The position numbers and the translations under genes are program-made. The notes under the pieces are model-generated. The model did no database searches, was not told where the DNA came from, and saw only the letters and a list, made by a program, of their open reading frames with translations. DNA of 64,000 nt from Candidatus Eremiobacterota bacterium (lineage in GTDB: Bacteria; Vulcanimicrobiota; CADAWZ01; Ess09-12): positions 62,001-126,000 of the forward strand of contig JAVHLM010000019.1 of assembly GCA_031082125.1 (NCBI GenBank). The letters are read 5' to 3'. Numbering within the stretch: position 1 is the stretch's first letter; every line of letters begins with the position of its first letter. Below are positions 16,489-24,686 of this stretch, one piece after another.

Positions 16489-18066
16489 TTACTGCTGCTT
16501 CTTCTGGATCCTTATTCCTCCCACATTCACCCACTCATCGAATTCCTCTACTTCGGCCTTCCCCTCACCGGAGGGCACCTCGTTTTCAAGGTCCCTGGCG
16601 GCAAGCCCGTAGCAGTGATCGGCTTCACTGTCGGTAAGAGTGGTCAGGGTGCCGCTTTCCATGTCGAGTGAATATGCCTTCGCTCCCCCTCCTTCTTTGA
16701 GGATGACATGGTGATCGCCTTCCAGTCGTTCCGCAAAGAAGCGGCCCTTGCTGACATCGAGCGTATGGCTCTTTATAAGTTCGCCCTGGCTGTCAAAGCG
16801 GGAGAATTTATTTTCGCCGAGGGAGATGACAAAGGATCCGCTCTTTTTATCCACCAGGATCTTCTCCACCTTCCCCTCAACGGTGAAGGCTTCATCAACC
16901 TTCTTGCCTCCCGGGGTGATCTTTCCGATATAGACCCGCCCCGAGGGGATGGTTTTCCCCTGGTAGGCGAAGGGATCGCCCCCGTTCTCCTTGTAGTTCG
17001 GGTTGGGTATCATCTCGTTCCTGTTCACTGAGAACACGAGTGCGCCGTCAGGGAGGGGGGCATAGATACCTTTGTCGTCAAGACCATCGACCTTCCAGCT
17101 TAACTTCCCCGCACCGTCATATTTCTCAAGGGTGAAATCGGTATAGACCTGCATGTCATAGATGGGATCTTCATGAGGGGGAAGGTGGGGCCTCCCGCCG
17201 AAGGGCCTTCCAAAGCCCCCTCCGAAGCCCATGCCAAAGTCATCGTACCGGGGCGGCGGAGGGCTCACGGTGGTGTTCTCGATGAAGAGGCGCACATTCC
17301 CCTCGGCGTCAAGCTCCGAATGGTCAATATGGCGGGCGAAGTTGGGCTTCTGCTCTACCGTGTCCTTCCAGGCAAACCCGCCGGTTTTCGTCCCTTTTTC
17401 AAGGTCCACCATGGTGAGGGTGGTGCCGTCGCGCACGCAGAGGGTTCCCCCGGGGCCTTCGGCAATTTCCTGGCCCTTGATTCCCTTGAGGCCCCCGGGA
17501 AGATCGCGGGGCAAGCCATCTGGTCCTGTCATAAAGAATTCGCGGCTTCCGCTCTTAATGAAATAATGGTTTCCCGAGGAATCGGCGTAATGGCCGCTCA
17601 TTGCCTCGGGAAGCTTCTGGTCAAACTTCACGGTGCCGTCGGCATGGAGTGCCGTAAAATTTCCCGATGAGCGGATGAAAAGGGTGCCCTCGGCGTCCGA
17701 GGAGATGCTGTAAATGGTTTCCAGGGCAAGCGGGCGCTCCCAGCGGATCTCGCCCTGCGGCGACACTGCTGAGATATAGGAGCTTACGGCGGCCTTTTCC
17801 TTTCTGGATGAGGTATAGGCCACGTACGTGGTGCCTCCTGGAGCTGATGCAGTGGCTGTGACGCGGAAATCATTCTGCTTCTTGCTGAGACCCCTGGCTT
17901 CAAGCACCGACGAAGTGAGCGAGGCGAACTGTGCCTTTGGTGCGGTGCCTTCTCCGGACATGCCGGGAGTGAAGGCATCACCGGGGCTGGAAGGCGCGCC
18001 ATCCTTCTGCACAGGTGCTCCTGAAGGGACAGAATGAGGGATGAAACCGCTTTTCTGAATCTCCAT
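16489..18066 (-). CDS. Propeller-like protein of unknown function
   Basis: 525 residues made of repeated short strands with turns such as 'DAEGTLFIRSSGN', 'DSSGNHYFIKSG' and 'DAEGNVRLFIEN', suggesting a PQQ/WD40-like beta propeller. There is no N-terminal signal peptide; the first 50 residues are Pro/Ser/Gly-rich and probably disordered. A Gly/Phe/Pro-rich insert ('GMGFGGGFGRPFGG', about 280-294) interrupts the repeats. No enzymatic motif is recognised. It could be a scaffold or a surface protein exported by another route. Confidence 0.65.
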   Translation of the reverse strand: MEIQKSGFIPHSVPSGAPVQKDGAPSSPGDAFTPGMSGEGTAPKAQFASLTSSVLEARGLSKKQNDFRVTATASAPGGTTYVAYTSSRKEKAAVSSYISAVSPQGEIRWERPLALETIYSISSDAEGTLFIRSSGNFTALHADGTVKFDQKLPEAMSGHYADSSGNHYFIKSGSREFFMTGPDGLPRDLPGGLKGIKGQEIAEGPGGTLCVRDGTTLTMVDLEKGTKTGGFAWKDTVEQKPNFARHIDHSELDAEGNVRLFIENTTVSPPPPRYDDFGMGFGGGFGRPFGGRPHLPPHEDPIYDMQVYTDFTLEKYDGAGKLSWKVDGLDDKGIYAPLPDGALVFSVNRNEMIPNPNYKENGGDPFAYQGKTIPSGRVYIGKITPGGKKVDEAFTVEGKVEKILVDKKSGSFVISLGENKFSRFDSQGELIKSHTLDVSKGRFFAERLEGDHHVILKEGGGAKAYSLDMESGTLTTLTDSEADHCYGLAARDLENEVPSGEGKAEVEEFDEWVNVGGIRIQKKQQ

Positions 18067-18193
18067 GCCATACCCCCCGATCTTTGTGACGCTCTCACAA
18101 TCGTAGCAGATACCGCCGGGGAAGTCAATTGATGTCCCTTGACAGTCATAAGAGGAGCGGCAAGTCCATCTGCCTGGTGAACCCGGCGGCCCC

Positions 18194-18718
18194 TCAATCA
18201 GAAAAGCTGGCCGCCTTCACCACGAAATAATACTGCAGCGTGACAGGCGTTGAGGAAGTGTCGCCTCTGCGCCATATCTCCACCAGCAGCGTCTTTGCCC
18301 CCTCGTTGATGTTCTTGGGGTTTGCCAGAGCTGTGGCAATAGTTACCTGCTGCCCGGCCCGCGGCATCAGCTCATTGATGGTGGCGCTGTAATAACTGTA
18401 TATCCTGGCCTCCCCGGTCCCCGAATCCCCTGTCACTCCTTTGGGATCCTTCAGCACGAAGGTGACCTGGATGTCCTTGGCGCGCCTGTCGGACCCATTC
18501 TGCACATAGGCTTCAACAACGAGGTTGTTTGAAAAGCTGCTGTCGGTTTTAAGCTTGCAGCTTGTGACCGAGAGGCTTTGAGCTGGATCAGCCTGCGCCA
18601 CGAGAGGAACCGTACTTTCAGAAGAGCCTTGCATGCCGGCAAAACAGGCACCTCGGGGGTTCATGCACCACCACGCAGAGAGCACTGCACATATGACGAT
18701 GAAACGCAATTTTACCAT
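18194..18718 (-). CDS. Secreted protein of unknown function
   Basis: 174 residues with an N-terminal signal peptide (positive 'MVKLRF', hydrophobic core, cleavage probably after 'CFA'). The mature part resembles an immunoglobulin-like beta sandwich: 'NLVVEAYVQNGSDRRAKDIQVTFVLKDP' and a Tyr-rich 'RIYSYYSATI'. No specific family is recognised. The ATG has AAGGAGG upstream, and a promoter with TTGCAA and TATTAT boxes precedes it. Confidence 0.7.
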   Translation of the reverse strand: MVKLRFIVICAVLSAWWCMNPRGACFAGMQGSSESTVPLVAQADPAQSLSVTSCKLKTDSSFSNNLVVEAYVQNGSDRRAKDIQVTFVLKDPKGVTGDSGTGEARIYSYYSATINELMPRAGQQVTIATALANPKNINEGAKTLLVEIWRRGDTSSTPVTLQYYFVVKAASFSD

Positions 18719-18744
18719 AGCGACCCTCCTTTGTGTTCATTCCA

Positions 18745-18773
18745 ATAATACCGCATTTTGCTCCACTTTGCAA
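18745..18773 (-). promoter_or_regulatory. Promoter of the secreted-protein gene
   Basis: On the minus strand: TTGCAA (18773-18768), 17-base spacer, TATTAT (18750-18745). The -35 hexamer is self-complementary and is also the -35 of the divergent promoter. Confidence 0.6.
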
Positions 18774-18797
18774 GAAGTACGCACTCTATGGTATAAT
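18768..18797 (+). promoter_or_regulatory. Promoter of the leader/Tat/thioredoxin-radical SAM unit
   Basis: TTGCAA (18768-18773), 18-base spacer, TATAAT (18792-18797). Transcription would start near 18804, about 32 bases before the ATG, with GGGGGAGG between. Confidence 0.7.
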
Positions 18798-18835
18798 GCT
18801 CATATCTGGAATTATTACCAATGTGGGGGAGGTAC

Positions 18836-19687
18836 ATGATGAGCAGACGACCGAAGGATGATAAATCGCCTCTTTACGGCGGCACTGTCCCTCAGGGCCA
18901 GGCGAGCCCGCCCAGGACCATTGTGGGAGGGCGGCCTCCCGAGAAGGAGAAGGCCCTCTCGGGGCTCCCCCAGGGCATCCAGAAGCTCATCATCGCTTCA
19001 TCAATGAACGAGGAATTCAAGGATCGGCTCATGAAGGACCCGATGGCAGCCGCATCTTATCTGGGAGTCACCCTTGCCCCCTCGGAGCAGGCCATTCTCG
19101 CTGCCGTGCCAAAAAGCCAGCTCGTCACCATGATAGACCACATGAAAGTCCCCTCCATTCCGCGGCGCCAGTTCATCAAGAACTCGGCAGCATCGCTCGC
19201 CCTTGCCGCCGCGGCTTCCCTGGGCTTTACCACCGACGCCCTGGGGCAGGTCATCTGCACGGGGATCTCACCCGATAAAGGGGAAGTCCGCACAAGGGGC
19301 ATCTCCTTTGACACTCCCGAGGTGAAATGGCACACGACACTTGAAAGTGCCTTTGCCGAGGCAAAAGAGAAACACATGCCCGTCATGGCCGTGTTCTTCC
19401 TGGTCGATCCCAAAGTGACTCTCCCGCCTGATGTGGTCGAATCGATGAAAGTGTGCTATCTCATCGACAAAAGCCTTCGAAGCTATATAGTGACCGAGGG
19501 CTTTGTGGCCGCAAAGTTCAATGATGAAAAAACAGCGGGTAAATACAAGGTCAAGCAGTATCCTACGGTGGTATTCTTTACTCCCAAAGGAGCAGAGCTC
19601 TCACGGTGCGTCAAGCCCGCAACGAAAGCCGATCTCCAGAAGGCGGCAAAGAGCGCCATGGATGCCTTCGAGAAGAATCCCGAATAA
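18836..19687 (+). CDS. RiPP-leader-like region fused to Tat signal and thioredoxin-like domain
   Basis: 283 residues. Residues 47-104 ('FKDRLMKDPMAAASYLGVTL', 'SEQAILAAVP') resemble nitrile-hydratase-type leader (NHLP/Os1348-like) regions of peptide natural-product precursors. A twin-arginine signal follows internally: R110-R111 in 'PRRQFIKNS' plus an Ala-rich core to about 136. The rest (about 155-280) is thioredoxin-like, with the cis-Pro loop 'KQYPTVVFF', but the CxxC active site is missing ('FFLVDPKVTLPP'), so redox exchange is unlikely. ATG 18836 follows GGGGGAGG. The stop is eight bases before a B12 radical SAM gene, which may modify or depend on it. Function is inferred. Confidence 0.65.
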   Translation: MMSRRPKDDKSPLYGGTVPQGQASPPRTIVGGRPPEKEKALSGLPQGIQKLIIASSMNEEFKDRLMKDPMAAASYLGVTLAPSEQAILAAVPKSQLVTMIDHMKVPSIPRRQFIKNSAASLALAAAASLGFTTDALGQVICTGISPDKGEVRTRGISFDTPEVKWHTTLESAFAEAKEKHMPVMAVFFLVDPKVTLPPDVVESMKVCYLIDKSLRSYIVTEGFVAAKFNDEKTAGKYKVKQYPTVVFFTPKGAELSRCVKPATKADLQKAAKSAMDAFEKNPE

Positions 19688-19695
19688 GAGGCTCC

Positions 19696-21207
19696 ATGAA
19701 GGACATCACCCTGGTCAATCTCAACATGCTCTACGTGCGCCATTTTGACCGCGTGGAGCGGGAATACCACGTACCCCTCGGTCCCCTCTACCTCACGGCG
19801 GCCCTGGAGCGGGAAGGATTCTCCGTTGATTTCAGGGATTACCAGTTCTGCCAGAGCAGCGACCCGTTCTCTGCGGAAGCCATCGTGGATTTTGTCAAAG
19901 AGCCTTCGGAAATCCTGGGATTCTCGGTGATGGCCAATCTCCTCCCCTTCACCCTCATGGCCCTTGAAAAAGTCAAGGAGCGGTACCCCGACAGGACCAT
20001 CATCCTCGGCGGCGTGGGGCCAAAGTCAGTAGAGCGCGCCATCCTGGAGCGCTTTCCATGGATTGACCTCATCGCCGTGGGAGAGAGCGAGCGCTCAGCA
20101 CCGGCACTGGTAAGGACTCTTCAGCAGAAAGGCGATCTCGGCAGAGTGCCGGGAATACTGTACCGCCGGGAGGGGACCATCGTTGAGAACCCCAGGCCGC
20201 CGCGCATCGAAGACCTCGATGCCATTCTATTCCCCGCCTTTCACCACATAGATCTCTCGAAATACGAGGGCTACGGTGTGCTCACCTCAAGGGGGTGCCC
20301 TTACGGCTGCACTTTTTGCTCCGTGGCGCCCATCTGGGACAGGAAAAGCTATTCCCGATCCGCGGAAAATATCGTCAAGGAGATGCGCCTCGTCCACGAG
20401 AAAGCAGGCGCCGACCTTTTTCTTTTCCAGGACGAGTTTTTTGTCTCGTCAAAAAAGCGCGTGCTGGAATTCTGCAGGGTGCTGAAAAAAAGCGGCCTCC
20501 CCTTGTACTGGAAGACCTTCGGACGGGTGGACCTTACTGACGGTGAAACACTCAGGGAAATGGCCCGCGCAGGGTGCCTCGAGGTGCGCTATGGCATTGA
20601 ATCCGGGTCGGCTGCAATCCTGGAGCGCACCAGGAAGGGGTTCACCCCTGAAGAGGCGGTGGCCGTCGTCTCCGAGGCCCTCCGCCACATTCCCCGTGTT
20701 GACACCTTTTATGTCTGGGGCTTCCCCTTCGAGACCATGAGGGATTTCTACCAGTCCCTCTTCCAGATGATCAACTTCCGCACCATGGGAGCCAGGGTCC
20801 TTCCCAGCCTTCTGTGCTTCCTCCCCCAGACCGACATCTACGGCGAATACCGCGGAGATGACAGGTTCACTTTCTGCCCGGACCTCTTCCCTGAGTATAT
20901 GGTGACAGGCCACGAGGTGTGCAGGGGCGCCCGCGCTTCTGTCCTCCCGGCCCACAGGGCGATTTTCCGCTTTATTGAGGAAAACCGAGACCTGTTCCCC
21001 GGCTTTTTCCACTATGCTCTCGCGGAGAATGTGAACCCCAAGCTTGCCCTGCTGCAGGAATTCGGCTTTTACCTGGAAAGCGAGGCGCCGCAGGCCGAGA
21101 CAGACTCTTGCGGAGCGCATTCTCCAAAGGTGAATGCGCAGTTCAAGAGCGACAGACCCGCTTCCTCACCTGCCGCAACGGCAACCGGTTCACGCCGCCT
21201 TGTTTAA
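19696..21207 (+). CDS. B12-binding radical SAM enzyme
   Basis: 503 residues. Residues 1-145 form a cobalamin-binding Rossmann-like domain ('VPLGPLYLTAALEREGF', 'TIILGGVGP'). The radical SAM domain carries the 4Fe-4S motif C201-x3-C205-x2-C208 in 'SRGCPYGCTFC', then 'RYGIESGS'. Such enzymes often do methylations or rearrangements on peptides, tetrapyrroles or lipids; the substrate here is unknown. The start is ATG 19696 (AGAGG upstream); a longer in-frame ORF begins inside the previous gene. The 45-residue tail is Ser/Ala-rich and probably disordered. The tight coupling with the upstream leader-like gene is the main clue. Confidence 0.85.
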   Translation: MKDITLVNLNMLYVRHFDRVEREYHVPLGPLYLTAALEREGFSVDFRDYQFCQSSDPFSAEAIVDFVKEPSEILGFSVMANLLPFTLMALEKVKERYPDRTIILGGVGPKSVERAILERFPWIDLIAVGESERSAPALVRTLQQKGDLGRVPGILYRREGTIVENPRPPRIEDLDAILFPAFHHIDLSKYEGYGVLTSRGCPYGCTFCSVAPIWDRKSYSRSAENIVKEMRLVHEKAGADLFLFQDEFFVSSKKRVLEFCRVLKKSGLPLYWKTFGRVDLTDGETLREMARAGCLEVRYGIESGSAAILERTRKGFTPEEAVAVVSEALRHIPRVDTFYVWGFPFETMRDFYQSLFQMINFRTMGARVLPSLLCFLPQTDIYGEYRGDDRFTFCPDLFPEYMVTGHEVCRGARASVLPAHRAIFRFIEENRDLFPGFFHYALAENVNPKLALLQEFGFYLESEAPQAETDSCGAHSPKVNAQFKSDRPASSPAATATGSRRLV

Positions 21208-21716
21208 ATGTCCTTGAGGTAACTCCCCACGATCTCTCCGAAGTAGACCGTATGATAATCACCGGAGCCGTAATATTTCTCCGTGACCTTGCTGTCGAGC
21301 ATGGCAGGGTTCATGGGCTGCCTGAAGAGGACACGACATTCATAAATCCATTCGCAGTCAGCTATGAATGGTACTGAGACACGCCTGCCCGGCGAGGCCG
21401 TCAGTCCCGTTTCTCTGAATTTATCCACATCTCTTCCCGACTTGGTCCCGCAGAACAGAAGCTCTTTCTTCAGCGAGTTTTCATGGGGAACATTCACCGT
21501 GAACTCTCCCCACTCCTCAATCAATGAAAAGCTGTGGCGTGTTGGCCTTACCAGCACGGTAAAGATGGGAAATTTCCATATGACCGCCACGCTTCCCCAT
21601 CCGATGGTCATGATATTGGGCCTCTCGCGACCCGTCACGAGAAAAACGCCGTCGTCATAAAGACGGACAAGGGTGTGCTGCGCGCCATGATGGTAAGGTA
21701 CTTCCAGAAACATCAT
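21204..21716 (-). CDS. Flavin reductase-like FMN-binding protein
   Basis: 170 residues matching the flavin reductase-like (split-barrel FMN) family: 'VFLVTGRERPNIMTIGWGS' near the N terminus, 'TVLVRPTRHSFSLIEEWGEFTVNVP' and 'GTKSGRDVDKF'. These proteins bind FMN and act as flavin reductases or as partners of oxygenases. The stop overlaps the radical SAM stop on the other strand by four bases, so the two genes converge tightly. Specific substrate unknown. Confidence 0.85.
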   Translation of the reverse strand: MMFLEVPYHHGAQHTLVRLYDDGVFLVTGRERPNIMTIGWGSVAVIWKFPIFTVLVRPTRHSFSLIEEWGEFTVNVPHENSLKKELLFCGTKSGRDVDKFRETGLTASPGRRVSVPFIADCEWIYECRVLFRQPMNPAMLDSKVTEKYYGSGDYHTVYFGEIVGSYLKDI

Positions 21717-21730
21717 ACAAGAGCTCCTTT

Positions 21731-22234
21731 CTAATTATGGGCCCCATGGTTCCTTAAGAAACGGCATACTTCGCGGTGCTTACCGCTTTCGGCAAGCGAG
21801 AGAGGCGTATCGCCGCCCGAGGTTTTCACATCGAGGTCAGCACCGCTTTTCACCAGCAGCGAGACGACCTCGTGGCGCCCTGTTCTCGAGGCGCAGTGAA
21901 GGGGGGTCACACCGTCCTTGCTTTTCATATTGACAGGGGCGCCTTGTGCGAGAAGAAGGGTAACTATATCCTTGCTCCCGTCAAGGGATGCCCAGTGCAG
22001 GGCTCCGTATCCACATGAGTCCTGGGCTTTCGCAAGCCCGGGCTCTTTGGCAAGGATGCGGGATACTTCCTTGTAATCGGCCTTTCTCACGGCTCCGTTA
22101 ATCTCCCTGAACTGCCTGTCATAGAGCGATCCCCCCATGCGCTCTATCTTGCGGGCACAGGCGCCGCACAGGAGGGCCAGAATCACCAGGGCTCCCAGGA
22201 ACAGCCTTCCCGCAGGCATAGGCACCTCGCTCAC
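21731..22234 (-). CDS. Ankyrin-repeat lipoprotein
   Basis: About 167 residues if it starts at GTG 22234, which has GGAGG upstream; GTG 22249 and ATG 22219 are alternatives. A hydrophobic segment ends in 'LLCGAC', a lipobox with an atypical Cys at -3. Three to four ankyrin repeats follow ('GYGALHWASLDGSKDIVTLL', 'GVTPLHCASRTGRHEVVSLL', 'GDTPLSLAESGKHREVCRFL'). Predicted to be membrane anchored on the outer face and to bind a protein partner. It lies 14 bases upstream of the flavin reductase on the same strand's far side, but no functional link is evident. Confidence 0.75.
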   Translation of the reverse strand: MSEVPMPAGRLFLGALVILALLCGACARKIERMGGSLYDRQFREINGAVRKADYKEVSRILAKEPGLAKAQDSCGYGALHWASLDGSKDIVTLLLAQGAPVNMKSKDGVTPLHCASRTGRHEVVSLLVKSGADLDVKTSGGDTPLSLAESGKHREVCRFLRNHGAHN

Positions 22235-22366
22235 CAGTATTTCCTCCACTCAATTCTTGCTCTCTTTTTCTGTGCCATGGAGAATCTTCCTCTCGGGGAA
22301 CCACTGTTTCTTCCCCCATGAGTATGGATGCTTCACCTCCGCAGATGGTCAAAGGCGCCATGATCT

Positions 22367-23317
22367 TCATAAGCCCGCCAGGAATTCCTGGATGCTCTGC
22401 AAGGGTGAGGGCTTCTGTGAGTGATAATCGATGAAGCGGCTCTCATTGGTCACAAGCAAAAGTTTCTGCCAGCGGTAGTCCTTTGATATGACGCGCACCA
22501 GCATATCCCCCCCGTTGTAGGCCCAGTGGCGTCCGTCTGAGTAAAAATGGTGGATCTTTTCGCCCTGCCTCGTCTTGATATGGTGCAAATCGGCAGGTGC
22601 CTCCCAGGAGCAGTCTATGATGAAAAGAAGGGTCTGCCAGAAGCTGCCTGAAGGCAGAAAGCCCTGCGAGATGGCAATCCCTGAGTCGTTGGGAAGGCCG
22701 AAGGCGAGGCAGTGGGGAAGACCGCGGGCGAGACGCTGTATCTGGCGGCGCCTTGCCTGCGAAAAATGGACGGCTGTCACAATGTCGCGTGCAAGGCCAA
22801 TCCCGCAGGCATCAAGGGCTGAATGGCTTATAATCCCTGAAAGATATTCACCAAGCTGATCGGCTCCCGCAGAGAAGCCCACGGTGAGGGCCCCCCGCTC
22901 CTGCCGTGCAATGAGCACTTTCCTGAAAAGATCTCCGTCACCGCAATAGCGCATTCCCATGGCCCGGTAGCGCATCATTCCGAGAAAGCTGCTCCCGCCT
23001 CCGAGCACGACGACCTGCGAGCCATGAAGCATTTTAAAAAAAATATCCAGGTCCTGGTTTCTGAGGTGCTCATTCCAGTAAAAGGGGTAATAGCGGAGGC
23101 CCCTCCCCCTGAAGTGCATATAGTACCACCTGAAGCGGCCATAATCAAAGCGCTGGCCTCTCTGGCTCTTCACGGAGACGGGCAGGTGGAGAATGGTCCT
23201 GTCACCTCTCAGCCCCCTCAAGGCCCTGTCGATGATGAACTCGCGGTGAAGATAGTCACAGCGGTTATGGGAAGAATAAAGCAGCACCGTGGGAAGCATG
23301 GCTATGGCGGTATCCAT
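22367..23317 (-). CDS. S51-like (cyanophycinase/peptidase E-type) protein, copy 1
   Basis: 316 residues. The signature 'VVVLGGGSS' (103-110) followed by 'VGFSAGADQLG' with the probable nucleophile S149 resembles peptidase S51 and cyanophycinases, which cleave Asp-containing di- or polypeptides. The protein is unusually aromatic between 60 and 82 ('FRWYYMHF', 'YYPFYW'). It shares this architecture and many identical segments with the next gene (23424-24353), so the two are tandem duplicates. Start is uncertain between 23317 and 23299. Substrate unknown; no signal peptide. Confidence 0.75.
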   Translation of the reverse strand: MDTAIAMLPTVLLYSSHNRCDYLHREFIIDRALRGLRGDRTILHLPVSVKSQRGQRFDYGRFRWYYMHFRGRGLRYYPFYWNEHLRNQDLDIFFKMLHGSQVVVLGGGSSFLGMMRYRAMGMRYCGDGDLFRKVLIARQERGALTVGFSAGADQLGEYLSGIISHSALDACGIGLARDIVTAVHFSQARRRQIQRLARGLPHCLAFGLPNDSGIAISQGFLPSGSFWQTLLFIIDCSWEAPADLHHIKTRQGEKIHHFYSDGRHWAYNGGDMLVRVISKDYRWQKLLLVTNESRFIDYHSQKPSPLQSIQEFLAGL

Positions 23318-23423
23318 CCTCTGAGAGTATCAAGCCAGGGAAGCAGCGCCTCCCGGTTCTATGGAAAATCAAAAAGGGCGCGCGGCAAAACAGTGCCTGC
23401 GCGCCCCGGCTAAGCCATTGAAA

Positions 23424-24353
23424 TCAGTTGTTGTGCATGATCTGCTCAATGCTGTGATATTCCGAAGGCCACTGGGTCCAGTAGTCTATGTACTGCCCCT
23501 GGTTGGTGATGACGGTGATATCCTGATAGAGGTTGTCCTGCGACATGACCCGGACCATCATGTCCCCGCCGTTGAAGGACCAATGCCTGCCGTCATTGTA
23601 GACATGCTGAATCTTGACTCCCTGCCTGGTCTTGATATGGAACTGGTGCTGGGGCACATCCCAGGAATTGTCGGTAATGAACCATATGGCCTGGAAGATA
23701 TTCCCCGAGGGGAGATAGAACTGGTGGGTGCCAATGCCTGAGTCATTGGGCAGGCCGAAGACCATGCAGTGGGGCAGGTTCCCTGCAAGGTGCCATATCT
23801 CCCCTTCCCTTCCATGCTCGAAGTGAAGGGTCGTCACGACATTGCGCGCCAGGCCGAACCCATGAGGATCGTGAAGATGGCTGCTCGCCACCTCGCAGAG
23901 GTACTGGCCGAGCTGATCAGCCCCGGCGGAAAAGCCCACGGTGAGAAGGCCCCTGTCCTGCCGCTCATGGAGGATCCTCTCGAAAAGATAATGGTCGTTG
24001 TAATACCAGTCTCCCAGGGCCTTGTAGCGGCCGAGACCCAGGGAGCTGTTGCCTCCTCCCAGCACTACCACCTCGGAACTCCAGAGCAGATGGAAAAAGA
24101 GGTCTATATCCTCCCTCCTGAGATGGTCATCCCAGTAGAAGGGGAAATACTGGAGGCCCCACTGGCCAAAGCGGTCGTAATACCATCTGAAATTGTTGTA
24201 GTCCCATTCCTGGCTTGCCCTGCTGCGCTGCGACATGGGAAGGTGCATGAGCGTCTTGTTGTGCCAGCTCTGAAGGGCGCGCTCGATGATAAACGAGCGG
24301 TGAATGTATTCACAGCGGTCATGGGCAGAATAAATCAGTGCAGTCGGTTTCAT
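23424..24353 (-). CDS. S51-like (cyanophycinase/peptidase E-type) protein, copy 2
   Basis: 309 residues, a close paralogue of the downstream gene. Nucleophile S142 lies in 'VGFSAGADQLG', preceded by 'VVVLGGGNSS'. Shared C-terminal segments include 'HIKTRQG', 'DGRHW' and 'GGDMMVRV'. AAAGGAG precedes the ATG. A double-hairpin repeat lies just upstream. The family link to S51 is based on the GxSAGA and GGG motifs; overall similarity to characterised enzymes may be low. Confidence 0.75.
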   Translation of the reverse strand: MKPTALIYSAHDRCEYIHRSFIIERALQSWHNKTLMHLPMSQRSRASQEWDYNNFRWYYDRFGQWGLQYFPFYWDDHLRREDIDLFFHLLWSSEVVVLGGGNSSLGLGRYKALGDWYYNDHYLFERILHERQDRGLLTVGFSAGADQLGQYLCEVASSHLHDPHGFGLARNVVTTLHFEHGREGEIWHLAGNLPHCMVFGLPNDSGIGTHQFYLPSGNIFQAIWFITDNSWDVPQHQFHIKTRQGVKIQHVYNDGRHWSFNGGDMMVRVMSQDNLYQDITVITNQGQYIDYWTQWPSEYHSIEQIMHNN

Positions 24354-24417
24354 TAGATAGTACTCCTTTCTTTAGTGCCAAGAAAACTTCGACAGGCTCA
24401 AGATTCGCTGCGCGATT

Positions 24418-24479
24418 TACTGACGCACGTCATAATCTCAGGTATAATGATGCCGTCAGTAATGCTCTGTGAGTATAAG
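24418..24479 (+). repeat. Double-hairpin interspersed repeat, copy A
   Basis: Starts TACTGACGCAC and ends GAGTATAAG. The outer arms ACTGACG and CGTCAGT pair, with an inner AT-rich stem (CATAAT...ATAATG), followed by a second small hairpin ATGCTC...GAGTAT. Two further copies occur at 24593-24652 and 38084-38146 (minus strand). Confidence 0.75.
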
Positions 24480-24542
24480 TCTTTTCTTTGGACATGAAAG
24501 ATTCTACACGGCCGCTTTTTTCCCTTTTCCCCGGGAAGGCCT

Positions 24543-24574
24543 GGAAAAATAGCCAGATGAAAGGATATTTTTCC
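24543..24574. other. Inverted repeat, nine-base perfect arms
   Basis: GGAAAAATA (24543-24551) pairs exactly with TATTTTTCC (24566-24574) around a 14-base loop. It lies between two copies of the double-hairpin repeat. Its role is unknown. Confidence 0.5.
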
Positions 24575-24592
24575 TGTGAGGAGAATTAGATA

Positions 24593-24652
24593 TACTGACG
24601 CACATAATGCTCCAAAGCATTATGATGGCGTCAGTTATGCTGAGGAGCATAA
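24593..24652 (+). repeat. Double-hairpin interspersed repeat, copy B
   Basis: The best-paired copy. ACTGACGC pairs with GCGTCAGT, and CATAATGCT with AGCATTATG around a CCAA loop; the second hairpin is TTATGCT-GAGG-AGCATAA. It ends about 34 bases before the next gene. Confidence 0.8.
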
Positions 24653-24686
24653 CGAATTCATATCATGACAGGAAACAGAGGAACGT

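Larger units (their letters stand above)
24354..24686. other. Repeat-containing intergenic region
   Basis: A 333-base region without a gene. It holds two copies of a roughly 62-base double-hairpin repeat (24418-24479 and 24593-24652) in the same orientation, and between them a long hairpin with arms GGAAAAATA/TATTTTTCC (24543-24551 and 24566-24574). It is more AT-rich than the neighbouring genes. No convincing consensus promoter was identified. Confidence 0.7.
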
